In this document: positions 1 to 7,869 of the stretch, one piece after another
How positions within the stretch are numbered: the stretch's first letter is position 1
How the letters are laid out: every line of letters starts with the position of its first letter
Origin: Eubacteriales bacterium
GTDB lineage: Bacteria > Bacillota > Clostridia > Oscillospirales > Oscillospiraceae
Assembly: GCA_030536515.1 (NCBI GenBank)
Contig: JAUNPV010000006.1
Span: 61,312-125,311 of the forward strand
Direction: 5' to 3'
DNA: 64,000 bases
Made by a program: the position numbers and the translations under genes
Notes under the pieces: generated by a model
Database searches by the model: none
What the model was told of the DNA's origin: nothing
What the model saw: only the letters and a program-made list of their open reading frames with translations

Positions 1-350
1 TCAATGGTGCCGTCCTCCCGCTGCTCCACCTTCTCCACCGCCTGCCCGGCGGTCAGGTAGACCCGGGCATTCAGAACCGTTTCCACATTCACATACAGAC
101 TCACCAGAATCAGCACCGCCAGCAGGGCCGTTAAAATCCGGCGCTTGCGGATGGCCTTTTTCACCCGGGTCAGGGTGTGGACCGGCAGCTCCCGGTCGAA
201 TTCCGCCGGGCGGCGCAGGTCGCTGAGAAACTGCCTGCAGCCGTCGCAGGCGCGCAGATGCTCGTCCACCATGTCGTTGGATGCCCGACTGGTCATGTTT
301 TCTGCATACAATGGCAGAAGGTCACGGATGATGTCACAGGAAATTTTCAT
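1..350 (-). CDS. Anti-sigma factor with zinc-binding N-terminus (partial, 3' end outside window)
   Basis: The visible part encodes a zf-HC2/ZAS-type anti-sigma domain: H31-x3-C35-x2-C38 within the first 40 residues, followed by one transmembrane helix at about residues 71-88 and the start of an extracytoplasmic part. Such proteins hold an ECF sigma factor inactive at the membrane until a stimulus releases it. The start ATG at 350 overlaps the sigma-factor stop (ATGA) and is preceded by GGAGGG, so the two are translationally coupled and form a cognate pair. The reading frame runs off the left edge of the window, so the sensor part cannot be judged and the stimulus is unknown. Confidence 0.85.
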   Translation of the reverse strand, partial: MKISCDIIRDLLPLYAENMTSRASNDMVDEHLRACDGCRQFLSDLRRPAEFDRELPVHTLTRVKKAIRKRRILTALLAVLILVSLYVNVETVLNARVYLTAGQAVEKVEQREDGTI

Positions 351-832
351 AGCATTCCCTCCATTTGTTCCTGGATTTTTTTCCTGGCCCGGTGATAGGT
401 GACACAGGCCCAGTTTGGTGTGCGGCCGAACAGGCCGCCGATGTCCCCAAAGGACAGCTCGCCGAAGACCCGCAGAGAAAAGACCTCCTTGTATGGCTCC
501 GGCAGGGCGTGGAGGCAGCGGTGGATGATTTTCGCCGTGTCCCGGTCCGCCAGCCGCTCCTCCAGAGGGGTGTCCGGGTCGGGGACCTGCAATTCATCGA
601 TGGAGTCCGTGGGTCTAACCTTGCGCAGATGGGACAGGTAACAGTTTTTGCCCATGGCGCAGAGCCAGGTCCGGATATCGCAGTCCCCCCGGAAGCTGGG
701 CAGGGCCTTCATCGCCTGAAAAAACACCTGCTCGGTCAGCTCCTCCGCCAGGGATTCGTCCCGGCAGACGGAGCGTAAGTACAGCTCCACCTCGGTAAAA
801 TAGGTGCGGTAAATGGCCTCAAATTCCTTCAC
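347..832 (-). CDS. ECF-type RNA polymerase sigma factor
   Basis: A 161-residue sigma-70 family protein of the ECF type. An N-terminal sigma-2 region (FEAIYRTYFTEVELYLRSV, then the RGDCDIRTWL block) and a C-terminal sigma-4 helix-turn-helix (LPEPYKEVFSLRVFGELSF) are clear, with no sigma-1 or sigma-3 region. I choose the GTG at 832 rather than an in-frame ATG at 853. The strong ribosome-binding site AAGGAGG lies between the two and fits only the GTG, and an ECF-like promoter ends at 854, so the ATG would lie at or before the transcript start. The gene is coupled to the downstream anti-sigma gene. The regulon is unknown. Confidence 0.88.
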   Translation of the reverse strand: MKEFEAIYRTYFTEVELYLRSVCRDESLAEELTEQVFFQAMKALPSFRGDCDIRTWLCAMGKNCYLSHLRKVRPTDSIDELQVPDPDTPLEERLADRDTAKIIHRCLHALPEPYKEVFSLRVFGELSFGDIGGLFGRTPNWACVTYHRARKKIQEQMEGML

Positions 833-853
833 GCTCTCACCTCCTTCACTCAT

Positions 854-881
854 TAGACGCAGGAACCGGGGGAATCTTACA
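854..881 (-). promoter_or_regulatory. Putative autoregulatory ECF sigma promoter
   Basis: On the minus strand the sequence reads TGTAAG, 16 bases, CGTCTA. The CGTC-type -10 and short spacing resemble Firmicutes ECF (SigW-like) promoters rather than the vegetative TTGACA/TATAAT type. It sits immediately upstream of the sigma gene, as expected for autoregulation. No vegetative promoter is obvious nearby. Assignment is by motif resemblance only. Confidence 0.5.
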
Positions 882-903
882 GAAAATTTTATAAAAAAAG
901 AAA

Positions 904-1032
904 TGTCATTGCGAACCAGCGCTCACGCTGGTGTGGCAATCCGTCCTCTTTGCGGTGCAAAGCACCGCGCGATGCTTCGCATCGCAGGGATGCGGATTGC
1001 CACACCAGTCTACAGACTGGTTCGCAATGACA
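904..1032. repeat. Family A intergenic repeat, long form
   Basis: About 129 bases bounded by the inverted ends TGTCATTGCGAACCAG and CTGGTTCGCAATGACA, with inner palindromic parts (GCGATGCTTCGCATCGC). It fills the gap between the sigma gene and the end of the Clp gene. A second long copy lies at 44428-44555 and short copies at 23594 and 53331. It has no coding capacity and may act as a MITE-like element or a hairpin in the transcript. Confidence 0.8.
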
Positions 1033-1038
1033 AACACA

Positions 1039-3327
1039 TTATTTTGCGTTTACGCAAATATTGTCGCCGTCGGCGGTGACGGTGATTGCGGAGATGGGGG
1101 ACTCGAAGGAGTCGATGATGGCCTCGCTGATGGGGTCCTCCAGCTCCTTCTGGATGGTGCGGCGGAGGTTCCGGGCGCCGTAGGTGGTGGAGAAGGCCTT
1201 CTTCACCAGCTTTTGGCGGACCTCCTCGGTCCAGGTCAGCGTCAGGCCCCGGGCCGCCAGGCTGTCCCGCAGCTCGGTGAGCATGATGTCGGCAATGCCC
1301 AGGAAGTTTTCCTCGCTGAGATGGTTGAAGGTAATGATTTCATCCACCCGGTTCAAAAACTCGGGGCGCAGGAAGCTGCGCAGGGCCTTCATAGTCTTTT
1401 CCTTGACCATGTCCCCGTCGGTGCGGCCAAAGCCCATGCCGCCCACATTTCCCTCGCTGCCGGCGTTGGAGGTCATGACGATGATGGCGTTTTCAAAATT
1501 CACCACCCGGCCCTGGGCATCGGTGATGCGGCCGTCGTCCAGCACCTGCAGCAGCACGTTCAGCACGTCCGGGTGGGCCTTTTCGATTTCGTCAAAGAGG
1601 ACCACTGAGTAGGGACGGCGGCGGATTTTCTCCGTCAGCTGGCCCGCCTCGTCATAGCCCACGTAGCCCGGAGGGGAGCCGATGAGCTTGGAAACCGTGT
1701 GCTTTTCCATATATTCGGACATATCCAGCCGGATGAGACTGTCCACGCTGTCAAACAGGTCGCTGGACAGCTGCTTGACCAGCTCCGTCTTTCCCACGCC
1801 GGTGGGTCCCACGAAAATGAAGGACACGGGCCGCTTCTTGGGGGAAATGCCCACACGGCTCCGGCGAATGGCCCGGGCCACCGCCTCCACGGCCTCATCC
1901 TGGCCCACAATGTGGCCTTTCAGCCGGTCAGACAGGCCCTTAATCTGCTGATACTCCTGGGCCTTGATTTTGGAGGCGGGGATTTTCGTCCACAGCTCGA
2001 TAATCCGGGCCAGGTTTTCCATGGTGACGGCGGGCTTGGGCAGCTTTTCCAGCTCCTCAATTTTGGCCGCCAGCTGCATGAGCTTGGACCGGAGCGTGGC
2101 CAGGCGCTCGTAGTTCTGGTTCTCGGTGTCGTCGTTCAGCATCCGAAGCTCCAGCTCGTAGTCGTCCCGCTCCTTTTTAAGCTCCGCCAGCTGGGAAATC
2201 TCCTTGCAGCGAAGGTTTACGTCGGAGCAGGCCTCGTCCAGCAGGTCGATGGCCTTATCCGGCAGGAACCGGTCGGTGATGTACCGCTCGGAGAGGACCA
2301 CGCACTGGTGGGCAATCTCCGGGGAAATCTCCACCCCGTGGAAGGCGGCGTAGGCTTTGGAAATGCCCTGCATAATCTGGCTGGCCTCGGCAATGGTCGG
2401 CTCCGCCACGGAAACCGGCTGAAACCGACGCTCCAGAGCGGCGTCCTTTTCGATATATTTGCGGTACTCGGCAAAGGTGGTAGCGCCGATGACCTGGATT
2501 TCACCCCGGGACAGGGCGGGCTTGAGGATGTTGGCGGCGTTCATGCTGCCCTCGGCATCCCCGGCGCCCACCAGATTGTGGACCTCATCAATCACCAGGA
2601 TGATGTTGCCGCACTCCTTGATTTCGCCGATGAGGCTCTTCATCCGGCTTTCAAACTGGCCCCGGAACTGGGTTCCGGCCACCAGGGCCGTCAGGTCCAG
2701 GAGGAAAACCTCCTTGTCTCTCAGCTTATAGGGCACCTCCCCGGCGGCGATGCGCTGGGCCAGGCCCTCGGCAATGGCGGTTTTGCCAACGCCGGGCTCG
2801 CCGATGAGGCAGGGGTTGTTCTTCTGGCGGCGGTTGAGGATTTGAATGACCCGCTCGGTCTCCACATCCCGGCCAATGACGGCATCCAGCTTTCCCTCCC
2901 TGGCACGGCCTGTCAGGTCCATGCAGTAGCTGTCCAGGAATTTGTGCTTTTTGTTCTTTTTCTTCTTGGACTCCTCCTGGGGCTCCTCCTTTTTGACGGG
3001 CCGGGGGGCCTGGGCGGGCAGGTCGCTGCTCTGGCCGCCAAAGAGCTGGTTCAGCAGGGGGAAGGTGGCGGTCTGGCTGTCGATTTCGTCGTCGCCGGTG
3101 TCCTCCCGCTGGCCGAACATACTGCTCATCTCATCGCTGAGCAGGTCCAGGTCCTCCTCGCTGATGCCCATTTGCCGGACGGCCTGGTCAATCTGGGGAA
3201 TGCCCAGACTCCGGGCGCACTTGAGACAGTAGCCCTCGTTTAACGTCACGCCGTTCTCCATTTTGGTGATAAAGACCACGGCAATATTTTTCTTACACTT
3301 GCTGCACATTTTCGGCTGCATATTCAT
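1039..3327 (-). CDS. clpE: ClpE-like ATP-dependent protease ATPase subunit
   Basis: A 762-residue Hsp100 unfoldase with two AAA+ modules: Walker A GEPGVGKT at about 176-183 with Walker B VIDEVH at 245-250, and GPTGVGKT at about 507-514 with [12 protein letters not shown] coiled-coil middle region lies at about 380-430. The N-terminus carries a four-cysteine zinc motif (C8, C11, C34, C37) in place of the ClpC repeat domain, as in ClpE. An MGFG loop after TSNAG matches the ClpP-docking position, so it probably feeds ClpP (not in this window). The start at 3327 has AAGGAG 5 bases upstream; longer in-frame readings lack a site. ClpC is the main alternative name. Confidence 0.9.
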   Translation of the reverse strand: MNMQPKMCSKCKKNIAVVFITKMENGVTLNEGYCLKCARSLGIPQIDQAVRQMGISEEDLDLLSDEMSSMFGQREDTGDDEIDSQTATFPLLNQLFGGQSSDLPAQAPRPVKKEEPQEESKKKKNKKHKFLDSYCMDLTGRAREGKLDAVIGRDVETERVIQILNRRQKNNPCLIGEPGVGKTAIAEGLAQRIAAGEVPYKLRDKEVFLLDLTALVAGTQFRGQFESRMKSLIGEIKECGNIILVIDEVHNLVGAGDAEGSMNAANILKPALSRGEIQVIGATTFAEYRKYIEKDAALERRFQPVSVAEPTIAEASQIMQGISKAYAAFHGVEISPEIAHQCVVLSERYITDRFLPDKAIDLLDEACSDVNLRCKEISQLAELKKERDDYELELRMLNDDTENQNYERLATLRSKLMQLAAKIEELEKLPKPAVTMENLARIIELWTKIPASKIKAQEYQQIKGLSDRLKGHIVGQDEAVEAVARAIRRSRVGISPKKRPVSFIFVGPTGVGKTELVKQLSSDLFDSVDSLIRLDMSEYMEKHTVSKLIGSPPGYVGYDEAGQLTEKIRRRPYSVVLFDEIEKAHPDVLNVLLQVLDDGRITDAQGRVVNFENAIIVMTSNAGSEGNVGGMGFGRTDGDMVKEKTMKALRSFLRPEFLNRVDEIITFNHLSEENFLGIADIMLTELRDSLAARGLTLTWTEEVRQKLVKKAFSTTYGARNLRRTIQKELEDPISEAIIDSFESPISAITVTADGDNICVNAK

Positions 3328-3332
3328 CACAC

Positions 3333-3383
3333 TCCTTGTACAAGGAAAACTTCCTTTTCGATGCAGTATAGCACATTGTGTGC
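3333..3383 (-). promoter_or_regulatory. Promoter region of the Clp gene with two palindromes
   Basis: On the minus strand an extended -10 (TGC TATACT) is seen at 3365-3370 with only a weak -35. Directly upstream of the -10 is the inverted repeat GCACA-CAA-TGTGC (3371-3383), and around the ribosome-binding site is the 14-base perfect palindrome TCCTTGTACAAGGA (3333-3346). No match to the CtsR heptad repeat is visible. The palindromes are candidate operators, inferred from position alone. Confidence 0.4.
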
Positions 3384-3420
3384 CGAAAAGGAAAAACAAA
3401 TTATAAACATTGGGTTCTTC

Positions 3421-3543
3421 CCGTAGGGCGGCCTGCCCTCAGGCCGCCGCAATATCGGTTCCGCTGGTTCTTCAGTACAACACAGGATAGGCTGCCCCAG
3501 GAATCCAACTGACACGGCGGCCTGAGGGCAGGCCGCCCTACGG
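3421..3543. repeat. Family B intergenic repeat
   Basis: A 123-base unit with perfect inverted ends: GTAGGGCGGCCTGCCCTCAG at the left and its complement ending CCGCCCTACGG at the right, around a non-coding centre. The same ends occur at 15034-15170 and, in part, at 50120-50214 and 62211-62240. It separates truA from the Clp gene and resembles a miniature inverted-repeat element without coding capacity. Confidence 0.75.
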
Positions 3544-3556
3544 TGCAGTGGTTCAT

Positions 3557-4336
3557 TTACTCCGTCCAGTCGCTGCCCGCTTCGAATTTTTCTATCCCGT
3601 CGTCGTACCACAGGTGGGTCATGTACAGACCGCCCGGGGGGACGGTGGGGCCGGCGGCGGTGCGGTTGCCGGAATCCAGAATGGCGCCGATGTCCTCGGG
3701 CTTGATTTTTCCCTCGGCGGCATAGACCACGGTGCCGGCCATGGCCCGGGCCATGTTGTAAAGAAAGCCGTTGGCGCAGACCTTCAGGGTCAGGATACTG
3801 CCCTGACGCTCCACGTGATAATAGTATACGGTGCGGACCGTGGATTTAACATCGGTGCCCACACTTCGGACCGCTGCAAAATCATGGGTGCCCACGAACT
3901 GGTCGGCGGCGGCCTGCATGAGCTTCTCGTCCAGGTGCTTGGGGTAAAACCAGGCACGATTCACGTAGAAGGGGTCCTTCAGCCGGGAGTTGTAGATTTG
4001 ATAGGTATACTCCTTGCGGACGCAGGAGCCGATGGCGTTGAAGTTCTCATGGACCTCAAAGGCCCGGGTCACCACGATGTCGCAGGGCAGGTGGGTGTTC
4101 AGCGCATAGGGCAGCCGGTCGCAGGGAATGGTGGAGGTGGTGCGGAAATTGGCCACATAGCACCGGGCGTGAACGCCTGCATCGGTGCGGCCGCAGCCGG
4201 TGACGTGGACCGGGTGGCCCACAATCTGCTGGCAGGCCCGCTCCACGGTTTCAGCAACGGTTGGCAGGTTTTTCTGAACCTGCCAACCGTGATAGTTTGT
4301 GCCGAGATATGTCAAAAAAATGGCAATGTTGCGCAT
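3557..4336 (-). CDS. truA: tRNA pseudouridine synthase A
   Basis: A 259-residue TruA protein that isomerises uridines 38-40 in the tRNA anticodon stem. The catalytic block GCGRTDAGVHA gives the active-site Asp52, and the C-terminal FLYNMARAMAGT segment is also typical. The start at 4336 gives the normal family length; the frame stays open upstream inside ecfT, but that part is unlike TruA. It is the last gene of the ecfA1-ecfA2-ecfT-truA operon, starting 8 bases after ecfT ends. The linkage of truA to ecfT is widespread in Firmicutes. Confidence 0.96.
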   Translation of the reverse strand: MRNIAIFLTYLGTNYHGWQVQKNLPTVAETVERACQQIVGHPVHVTGCGRTDAGVHARCYVANFRTTSTIPCDRLPYALNTHLPCDIVVTRAFEVHENFNAIGSCVRKEYTYQIYNSRLKDPFYVNRAWFYPKHLDEKLMQAAADQFVGTHDFAAVRSVGTDVKSTVRTVYYYHVERQGSILTLKVCANGFLYNMARAMAGTVVYAAEGKIKPEDIGAILDSGNRTAAGPTVPPGGLYMTHLWYDDGIEKFEAGSDWTE

Positions 4337-4344
4337 AGCGTTCC

Positions 4345-5151
4345 TCACAGTCCGAACTGCCCCAGGATGCAAATTGCGGCCATCAGCGCCGCGCCCACGC
4401 CGAAGGCGGTGAAGTCGCTGCGGCGGTAGTGCAGCAGCTTCATTTTGGTCCGGCCCTCGCCGCCCTGGTAGCAGCGGCACTCCATGGCCGTGGCCAGCTC
4501 GTCGGCCCGGCGGAAGGCGCTGATGAACAGGGGCACCAGAATGGGAATCAGGGCTTTGGCCTTGTCCATGAGGCTGCCGCTTTCAAAATCGGCGCCCCGG
4601 GCCTTCTGGGCGGACATGATTTTGCCGGTTTCCTCGATGAGGGTGGGGATGAACCGCAGGGCAATGCTCATCATCATGGCAAGCTCGTGGACCGGGACCC
4701 GGACCTTTTTCAGGGGCTTCATCAGAGATTCCAGCCCGTCGGTCAGGGCAATGGGGGAGGTGGTGTAGGTCAGCAGGAAGGTGCCGGAAATCAGCAGCAG
4801 AATGCGGGACATCATTTGAATGGCCTTGGCAACGCCGCCCCAGGTAACGGTAATCACCCAGAACTTCACCAGCACCTTGCCTGAATTGTAAAAGAAGATA
4901 TTCATAATGCCGGTGAAGGCCACAATCATCACCAGCGGCTTTAAGCCCCGGACGATGGATTTGTAGGGAATGGTGGAAATATGAATCACCGTCAGCAAAA
5001 ACGCCAGCATCAGCAGATACGACACAATGCTTTCGGCAAGAAACAGGGCCACCACGTACACCACCAGCACAATCAGCTTGGTTCTGGGGTCCAGACGGTG
5101 GATGGGAGAATTTCCGGGGAAATACTGGCCAAGGGTGATATCCTTAAGCAT
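4345..5151 (-). CDS. ecfT: Energy-coupling factor transporter transmembrane protein EcfT
   Basis: A 268-residue membrane protein with several hydrophobic helices in the N-terminal half and the two cytoplasmic coupling motifs that dock onto the ATPases: AQKARGADF and the later AMECRCYQGG (normally ARG-type). EcfT connects the EcfA1/EcfA2 ATPases to exchangeable vitamin- or metal-binding S components, none of which is encoded here. ATG 5151 is preferred over the in-frame GTG at 5160 because GGAGG is 8 bases upstream of the ATG but abuts the GTG. The gene overlaps the end of ecfA2 by 8 bases. Confidence 0.94.
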   Translation of the reverse strand: MLKDITLGQYFPGNSPIHRLDPRTKLIVLVVYVVALFLAESIVSYLLMLAFLLTVIHISTIPYKSIVRGLKPLVMIVAFTGIMNIFFYNSGKVLVKFWVITVTWGGVAKAIQMMSRILLLISGTFLLTYTTSPIALTDGLESLMKPLKKVRVPVHELAMMMSIALRFIPTLIEETGKIMSAQKARGADFESGSLMDKAKALIPILVPLFISAFRRADELATAMECRCYQGGEGRTKMKLLHYRRSDFTAFGVGAALMAAICILGQFGL

Positions 5152-6004
5152 GGAGGCCACCTCCGATCTTTTTCAGCGCCTGTACCGCCTGGTCGATGGT
5201 GTAGACGCTGTTCACATCCAGGCCCATGGCCTGCAGGTGCAGGAACACCTGGGTCACCTGGGGGATGCTCAGGCCCATGTCCAGCAGCTCCCGGGCGTGG
5301 GCAAAGACGTTGGCGGGGGTATCGTCCATGGCGAGCCGGGAGCCGTTCATCACCAGCAGCCGGTCGGTGAGCCTTGCCACATCCTCCATGGAGTGGGATA
5401 CCATCATAATGGTGGCATTTTTGGCCCGCCGGTAGTCCTCAATATTGCCCAGAATTCCGGCCCGGCCCACAGGGTCCAGTCCGGCGGTGGGCTCGTCCAG
5501 AATCAGCACCTCCGGCTCCATGGCAATCACGCCTGCAATGGCCACCCGGCGCTTCTGGCCGCCGGACAGGTCAAAGGGAGACACCTGGAGCTGGGCCTCG
5601 GTCAGGCCCACAAATCCGGCGGCCTCCCGGACCCGGCGGTCGATTTCCTCGGGAGAAAGGCCCATGTTCTTCGGGCCGAAGGCAATGTCCTTGTAGACCG
5701 TTTCCTCAAACAGCTGATACTCCGGGTACTGGAACACCAGCCCCACCCGGAACCTTGCCTGGCGGGTGAGCTTCTTGTCGGACCAGATATCCTGGCCGTC
5801 CAGAAGGATTTGACCGGCGGTGGGCTTTAGCAGCCCGTTCAGCTGCTGCATCAGGGTGGATTTTCCGGAGCCGGTATGTCCAATGATACCGATGAACTCC
5901 CCCCGGCGGACGGCAAAGGACACATTGTCCAGAGCCTTGTGCTCAAAGGGGGTGCCGACGCTGTAGACATAGCTGAGGTTTTTTACTTCCAGAATCGGTT
6001 CCAT
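5144..6004 (-). CDS. ecfA2: Energy-coupling factor transporter ATPase EcfA2
   Basis: A 286-residue ABC ATPase with Walker A GHTGSGKST, Q-loop LVFQYPEYQLFEETV, signature LSGGQKRR and Walker B LILDEPTAGLDP. The FQYPEYQLFEETV sequence is typical of EcfA2 subunits. It forms the nucleotide-binding heterodimer with EcfA1 and powers group II ECF vitamin and metal transport. Its start lies 1 base after the EcfA1 stop and its end overlaps ecfT, so the three subunits are made from one coupled message. Confidence 0.95.
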   Translation of the reverse strand: MEPILEVKNLSYVYSVGTPFEHKALDNVSFAVRRGEFIGIIGHTGSGKSTLMQQLNGLLKPTAGQILLDGQDIWSDKKLTRQARFRVGLVFQYPEYQLFEETVYKDIAFGPKNMGLSPEEIDRRVREAAGFVGLTEAQLQVSPFDLSGGQKRRVAIAGVIAMEPEVLILDEPTAGLDPVGRAGILGNIEDYRRAKNATIMMVSHSMEDVARLTDRLLVMNGSRLAMDDTPANVFAHARELLDMGLSIPQVTQVFLHLQAMGLDVNSVYTIDQAVQALKKIGGGLHA

Positions 6005-6005
6005 G

Positions 6006-6866
6006 TCAGATCCTCCCCTCTTTGGTGAATGTTTCGTAAATGGCCCGGGCGCAGGCCTCCGGGTCCAGCTCCGTCAAGGGCAGGTCGAAGCCCTCCCGAT
6101 TCAGGGCCCAGCACAGCTCCACGGTGTCCGGGGCGGCCAGGCCGATGCTGTGCAGCAGCTCCACCTGGGAGAAAACCTCCTGGGGGGTGCCGTCGGCGGC
6201 AACAACGCCCCGGTTCATCACCACCACCCGCTGAGCCTTGGCAGCCTCGTCCATGTGGTGGGTGATGAGAACGACGGTGATGCCCTTTTCCCGGTTCAGC
6301 CGGCTGACGGTCTCAATGACCTCCCGGCGGCCCCGGGGGTCCAGCATGGCGGTGGGCTCGTCCAGGACGATGCACTTTGGCTCCATGGCAATGACACCTG
6401 CAATGGCAATGCGCTGCTTCTGGCCGCCGGACAGCAGATGGGGGGCGTGCTTGCGGTATTCGTACATATCCACCTGCTTTAAGGCCCGGTCCACCCGGTT
6501 TCGGATTTCCGGGCTGGCGACTCCCAGATTCTCCGGGCCGAAGGCCACGTCCTCCTCCACCACGTTGGCAACTATCTGGTTGTCCGGGTTCTGGAACACC
6601 ATGCCCACGTTCCGGCGGACGGTCATAATCCGGTCTAAATTGGCTGTATCGATGCCGCAGACGTAAACCTTGCCGCCGGTGGGCAGCAGGATGGAGTTAA
6701 AATGCTTGGCCAGGGTGGATTTGCCGCAGCCGTTGGTGCCAAGGATGGCCACAAAGCTGCCCTGCTCGATGCGCAGGTTCATGTCCTGAAACACGGCAAC
6801 GCCGGGCGTGTCCTCCACGCCCGGATAGGAATAGGCCAGATGCTCAACAGAAATGATATCACTCAT
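6006..6866 (-). CDS. ecfA1: Energy-coupling factor transporter ATPase EcfA1
   Basis: A 286-residue ABC ATPase: Walker A GTNGCGKST, Q-loop MVFQNPDNQIVANVVEEDV (the EcfA1 hallmark), signature LSGGQKQR, Walker B IVLDEPTAMLDP. It pairs with EcfA2. The start at 6866 (MSDIISVEHLAYSYPG) is preceded by GGGAG; the open frame continues upstream into the methyltransferase gene, but only this start gives the normal N-terminus. In many Firmicutes the ecf genes follow rplQ in the ribosomal-protein operon; here they follow a methyltransferase gene instead. Confidence 0.95.
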   Translation of the reverse strand: MSDIISVEHLAYSYPGVEDTPGVAVFQDMNLRIEQGSFVAILGTNGCGKSTLAKHFNSILLPTGGKVYVCGIDTANLDRIMTVRRNVGMVFQNPDNQIVANVVEEDVAFGPENLGVASPEIRNRVDRALKQVDMYEYRKHAPHLLSGGQKQRIAIAGVIAMEPKCIVLDEPTAMLDPRGRREVIETVSRLNREKGITVVLITHHMDEAAKAQRVVVMNRGVVAADGTPQEVFSQVELLHSIGLAAPDTVELCWALNREGFDLPLTELDPEACARAIYETFTKEGRI

Positions 6867-6874
6867 ATGCTCCC

Positions 6875-7747
6875 TCACTTTCCGGGGGTCCAGCGGCCGG
6901 TGGCGCCGCAGGGCAGCACCAGGCCGGAGGCCCGCACAGGAAGCCCCAGCTCCCCGGCCTCGGTATGCCCGCCGAATTTGGAGCCGAACACCACATCCGA
7001 GGCGTAGGCCACGGCGGAGGGGGCAAGGCCCGTGGTATAGGAATTGATGATGACAAACAGCGGGTCGTCGGACAGGACCTTGGCGGTCTCCTGGAGGAAG
7101 GGATAGAAGCTGGTCTCCATCTTCCAAATCTCACCGCTGGGACCCCGGCCGTAGCTGGGGGGGTCCATGATGATGCCGTCGTACCTCCGGCCCCGGCGGA
7201 TTTCCCGCTGGATGAATTTGGCGCAGTCGTCCACCATCCAGTGGATGGGCTTGTCGGCCAGGCCCGATGCCTGGGCGTTTTCCTTGGCCCAGGCCACCAT
7301 GCCCTTGGAGGCATCCACATGGAACACCTCCGCTCCCCCGGCTGCCGCCGCCAGGGTAGCCCCGCCGGAGTAGGCGAACAGGTTCAGCACCCGGACGGGT
7401 CGGCCGGCCTTTGCTACCCGCTCCCGGATAAAGTCCCAGTTGGCGGCCTGCTCCGGGAACACGCCGGTGTGCTTGAAGTTCATGGGCTTGACGTTGAAGG
7501 TCAGGTAGTCCTTATAGTGAATCTGCCAGCGCTCGGGCAGATTGTGGTCGGTCCAGTGGCCGCCGCCGGTGTTGGAGCGGACATAGCGGGCATCGTAGTC
7601 TTTCCACTCCCGGGCGATCCGGGGGGTGTTCCAGATCACCTGGGGGTCCGGGCGGACCAGGATTTTGCTGCCCCACCGCTCCAGCCGCTCCCCGTCGGTG
7701 GCATCCAGCACCTCATATTCTTTCCATTCATCGGAAATCCAAAGCAT
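6875..7747 (-). CDS. Class I SAM-dependent methyltransferase, RlmI-like
   Basis: A 290-residue protein with a Rossmann methyltransferase domain. The SAM-binding loop VLNLFAYSGGATLAAAA and the acidic strand end VFHVDAS are at about residues 134-165, and the MDPPSYGRG catalytic loop follows. These resemble the C-terminal half of RlmI-type 23S rRNA cytosine methyltransferases, but the N-terminal PUA domain is missing or replaced by about 120 unrelated residues, so the target is uncertain. The start at 7747 has AGGAGG 7 bases upstream. It is the first gene of the operon leading into ecfA1, 8 bases away. Confidence 0.85.
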   Translation of the reverse strand: MLWISDEWKEYEVLDATDGERLERWGSKILVRPDPQVIWNTPRIAREWKDYDARYVRSNTGGGHWTDHNLPERWQIHYKDYLTFNVKPMNFKHTGVFPEQAANWDFIRERVAKAGRPVRVLNLFAYSGGATLAAAAGGAEVFHVDASKGMVAWAKENAQASGLADKPIHWMVDDCAKFIQREIRRGRRYDGIIMDPPSYGRGPSGEIWKMETSFYPFLQETAKVLSDDPLFVIINSYTTGLAPSAVAYASDVVFGSKFGGHTEAGELGLPVRASGLVLPCGATGRWTPGK

Positions 7748-7819
7748 GGGATCTCCTCCTCTTTCTAAGTAAAATTCCTGTTTATGATTCAAGCGTAAAC
7801 CGTGAAGAAGCAGGGTGTT

Positions 7820-7842
7820 GGCTTCGCCTGCGCGGCGAAGCC
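7820..7842. repeat. Short inverted repeat between PBP gene and methyltransferase gene
   Basis: GGCTTCGCC-TGCGC-GGCGAAGCC, a 9-bp perfect stem in the 122-base gap between the two genes. No T-run follows on either strand, so it is not a typical intrinsic terminator. Confidence 0.5.
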
Positions 7843-7869
7843 TCACCATGCCCATTGCTTCTTATCCAA

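Noticed and set aside
1699-3243. Long plus-strand open frame opposite the Clp gene, and similar long frames opposite PBP, tex, alaS and pepF
   Set aside because: These are high-GC shadow frames: low-complexity, His/Gly/Leu-rich, no ribosome-binding sites, and opposite genes of known family.
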